Shown one piece after another: positions 5,004 through 6,813 of a stretch of 6,813 bases of DNA. The translations under genes and the position numbers were made by a program. The notes below the pieces were generated by a model. That model was not told where the DNA came from, did not search any database, and saw only the letters and a list, made by a program, of their open reading frames with translations. The stretch is from Actinomycetes bacterium (GTDB lineage: Bacteria; Actinomycetota; Actinomycetes; Actinomycetales; Cellulomonadaceae): the NCBI GenBank assembly GCA_023425905.1, contig JAFABT010000227.1, positions 1 to 6,813 of the forward strand, given 5' to 3'. The number at the start of each line of letters is the position of its first letter. The stretch's first letter is position 1.

Positions 5004-5087
5004 CGATGCGCACTTCGCACCCGGACGCGCACGTCGCCCGGGAGGATGACCACTGGTGCGGACCCCGCGCCCTCGCACGCCTCACCC

Positions 5088-5091
5088 AGGA
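5088..5091 (+). promoter_or_regulatory. Ribosome binding site of the secreted peptidase
   Basis: AGGA lies 6 nt before the ATG at 5098 and decides that start. GGAGG at 5041-5045 directly abuts another ATG at 5046, but that frame is not the peptidase frame and leads to a short basic shadow. No TANNNT element is seen on the plus strand between 4980 and 5097, so the promoter of this gene is not identified. Confidence 0.6.
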
Positions 5092-5097
5092 CGCCTC

Positions 5098-6813
5098 ATG
5101 TCGCGCACCGTCTCCGCCGGGCTCCCGCTCGCAGCCCTCGTCGCCGCCCTCGCCCTCACGGCGGTCCCCGCCTCCGGCACGCCCGGCGTCGCAGCCAGAA
5201 CCTCCGACGGCTCCGCCGCGACCGAGCGTGTCTCGGGCGAGCTCCGGCACTTCGTCGTCGACTACCTCGACGGGTCGCACGGTGAGTTCACCGTCATCGA
5301 TCCGGCCGACGAGAGCGCCTGGGTGGTCGTCCGGGGCTCCGAGCTCGACGCGCTCGCGTCCGGAACGCTCGTCTCCGCAGTCCTCCCGAAGGAACGCCCC
5401 ACCCAGGTTCCCGTGACGGCGCTCACCGGGTCCGGCGCTGCCGAGGACGTCCCGCTCGCGGCGTCGGTGGACGTCCTCGCACCCCCCGCGGGAACCTCGT
5501 CGGCGGCGCCCGCCGGGCTGTCGACGCTCGCCCGCAAGGTCTCCGTCGTGCACGGCAGGTTCTCCGGCCAGGCGTCCGACGGGACGGCGACCTCGACCAT
5601 CTCGTCGTGGATCAACGGCGACACTCATCGCATCTGGTCGGGATCGACCGGCGGCAAGGTGTCCTTCGCGGTCGCCGGGACGCCGACGACGGGCACGCTC
5701 CCCTTCGCTGCTGCGACGACCAGTGCCCAATGCACGAACGACCACATCAGCGCGGTGTTCGACTGGGCGGTCGCGACGTCGGGCCAGCCGAGGCCGAGCC
5801 GTCAGGGCAGGCACGTCATGACCTACACCCCGGCCAACGCGGGGTGCCCGTTCGCCGGGATCGGCGAGCTCGCCGACGGCGGGGTGTCCTGGATCAACGG
5901 TCAGGTCGACCCGACGTACGTGAAGAAAACCGTCGCCCACGAGCTCACGCACAACCTCTCTATCGCGCACGCGAACTCCCGGGTCGCGTGCCAGGGCGGC
6001 GTCGCGGACGGCTCCGAGGCCCAGTGCACCCACCTCGAGTACGGCAACGGGTTCTCGATCATGGGGATGGCGACCGGCTCCCCCGTGACCGTCCCCGAGG
6101 CGCTCGACGGGGACACCCTCGACCGCCTCGGTCTGCTCCCCGCAGGGTCCGTGACGCGCCTGAGCGGCTCCGCGACGCTCACGCTGCAGGCGACCGCCTC
6201 GCTCACCGGCATGCGGTACGCAACCTTCACCGACGGCGGACTCGTCTACCGCCTCGAGCACCGCGGCGCCGTGAAGTCGGACGCCGGCCTCGGGTCGACA
6301 CGCTTCGCCTGGGTGGGCGTCGATGCCAGCGGCCCGGTGAGCGGCTGGCTCGCGCCGGGCCTGCTCGTCATGCGCACGGACCGCCCCACGACGATGGGCC
6401 AGGGCTCGACGCTCCTCGACGCCGGCGTCGGGGACCCCGCGGCGAAGGAGAGCGACCCGCCATACGTCCTGCTGCCCGGCCGGACCTTCACCACGGCGTC
6501 GGGGGTGTGGACCGTCACGGTGCTCTCGCGGACCTCCGCGAGCACCCAGATCCGCGTCGAGCGCCGGGTGACGAGCGTGAACGCCGTGGCCGGGGGTCGC
6601 AAGACGGGCGGGACGTCGTGGCTCACGACGACGCGCACCCCGTCGATCGGCTGGGCCACGTCCTCGGCGGCAGGTCTCGCGGGCGTCGACGTCGTCGTCA
6701 ACGGCGTCACGGTCGCCCGCTCGACCGGCGCGACCGCGACCGGGACGATCCAGGCCCGGCTCGCCGAGGGCACCAACACGGTGCGGGTCGTCGCACGCTA
6801 CGCCCTGGGCCGC
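5098..6813 (+). CDS. Secreted zinc metallopeptidase, M11 (gametolysin)-like, C-terminus beyond window
   Basis: The frame is open for 572 codons from ATG 5098 to the right edge with no stop. Residues 1-33 look like a secretion signal: Arg at 3, a hydrophobic core at about 9-23, and Ala/Gly-rich cleavage choices up to VAA at 31-33. A propeptide-like region follows (about 45-145), then the catalytic domain. HELTHNLSIAH at 281-291 gives the zinc motif HExxHxxxxxH, with zinc ligands His281, His285 and His291 and catalytic Glu282. YGNGFSIMGMA (315-325) provides a Met-turn at Met322. The layout matches gametolysin-like M11 peptidases, where the pattern is HExxHxxGxxH and YGDxxDxMG; here Ser288 replaces the usual Gly. 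Cys212, Cys250, Cys298 and Cys310 may form disulfides. A beta-rich region (about 380-490, with YRLEHRG, GLLVMRTD and LLPGRTFTT) resembles the C-terminal part of M6/M11 enzymes. From about 493 an Ig-like domain begins and runs off the edge. The substrate is unknown. The gene is divergent from purF. Confidence 0.8.
   Translation, partial: MSRTVSAGLPLAALVAALALTAVPASGTPGVAARTSDGSAATERVSGELRHFVVDYLDGSHGEFTVIDPADESAWVVVRGSELDALASGTLVSAVLPKERPTQVPVTALTGSGAAEDVPLAASVDVLAPPAGTSSAAPAGLSTLARKVSVVHGRFSGQASDGTATSTISSWINGDTHRIWSGSTGGKVSFAVAGTPTTGTLPFAAATTSAQCTNDHISAVFDWAVATSGQPRPSRQGRHVMTYTPANAGCPFAGIGELADGGVSWINGQVDPTYVKKTVAHELTHNLSIAHANSRVACQGGVADGSEAQCTHLEYGNGFSIMGMATGSPVTVPEALDGDTLDRLGLLPAGSVTRLSGSATLTLQATASLTGMRYATFTDGGLVYRLEHRGAVKSDAGLGSTRFAWVGVDASGPVSGWLAPGLLVMRTDRPTTMGQGSTLLDAGVGDPAAKESDPPYVLLPGRTFTTASGVWTVTVLSRTSASTQIRVERRVTSVNAVAGGRKTGGTSWLTTTRTPSIGWATSSAAGLAGVDVVVNGVTVARSTGATATGTIQARLAEGTNTVRVVARYALGR

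Noticed and set aside
4940..5053. N-terminal extension of purF to the ATG at 5053
   Set aside because: The 38 extra residues are not like the PurF family, they cover the palindrome and promoter candidate, and family members start just before the RGDG motif.
5046..5285. 79-codon open frame preceded by GGAGG
   Set aside because: GGAGG directly abuts the ATG with no spacing, the product is Arg/Pro-rich, and most of it overlaps the peptidase in another frame.
4043..5416. 457-codon plus-strand open frame antisense to purF
   Set aside because: It is a shadow of purF that continues out of frame into the peptidase gene; no recognisable motifs.
4993..6261. 422-codon minus-strand open frame antisense to the peptidase
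   Set aside because: It has a low-complexity Gly/Arg/Asp composition, and the opposite strand has a signal peptide, zinc motif and Met-turn in a continuous frame.
1..6813. tRNA, rRNA, CRISPR array, insertion sequence or attachment site
   Set aside because: No cloverleaf, repeat-spacer array, transposase motifs, terminal inverted repeats or target duplications were seen.

Overview
The window is very GC-rich, with strong third-position G/C bias, GTG starts and several TANNNT-type -10 candidates. The protein set (BldC-type regulator, DUF3073 protein, Holin-X membrane protein, Fe-S-type PurF) points to an actinobacterium. A Micrococcales member related to Cellulomonas, Oerskovia or Sanguibacter is my best guess, but that is inference from family resemblance and not a database match.

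Layout from left to right. (1) On the minus strand are a partial membrane protein (running off the left edge) and a complete SCP2-like sterol carrier family protein upstream of it. They probably form one transcription unit. (2) Divergent from these, on the plus strand, is a 156-residue Holin-X/DUF1469-type two-helix membrane protein. (3) A 22-bp perfect hairpin separates it from a convergent minus-strand bldC gene of 67 codons. (4) A 366-bp non-coding interval with several dyads lies between bldC and the divergent DUF3073 gene. (5) A hairpin terminator follows DUF3073. (6) The minus-strand purF-purM pair (de novo purine synthesis steps 1 and 5) is joined by a 4-nt GTGA overlap. (7) Divergent from purF is a plus-strand secreted zinc metallopeptidase resembling family M11 (gametolysin-like), truncated by the right edge after 572 codons.

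The core neighbourhood bldC / DUF3073 / purM / purF / SCP2-like is, from memory, a recurrent actinobacterial chromosomal arrangement, so most of the window is ordinary core genome. PurF makes phosphoribosylamine from PRPP and glutamine, and PurM closes the imidazole ring to AIR; their overlap implies translational coupling. The parts deserving a second look are the structured bldC-DUF3073 intergenic region, a perfect palindrome over the probable purF promoter, apparent leaderless starts at the left end, and the peptidase, whose zinc motif has Ser where the metzincin consensus has Gly. I found no tRNA, rRNA, CRISPR array, insertion sequence or clear sign of a mobile element, and no convincing evidence for a wholly new system.
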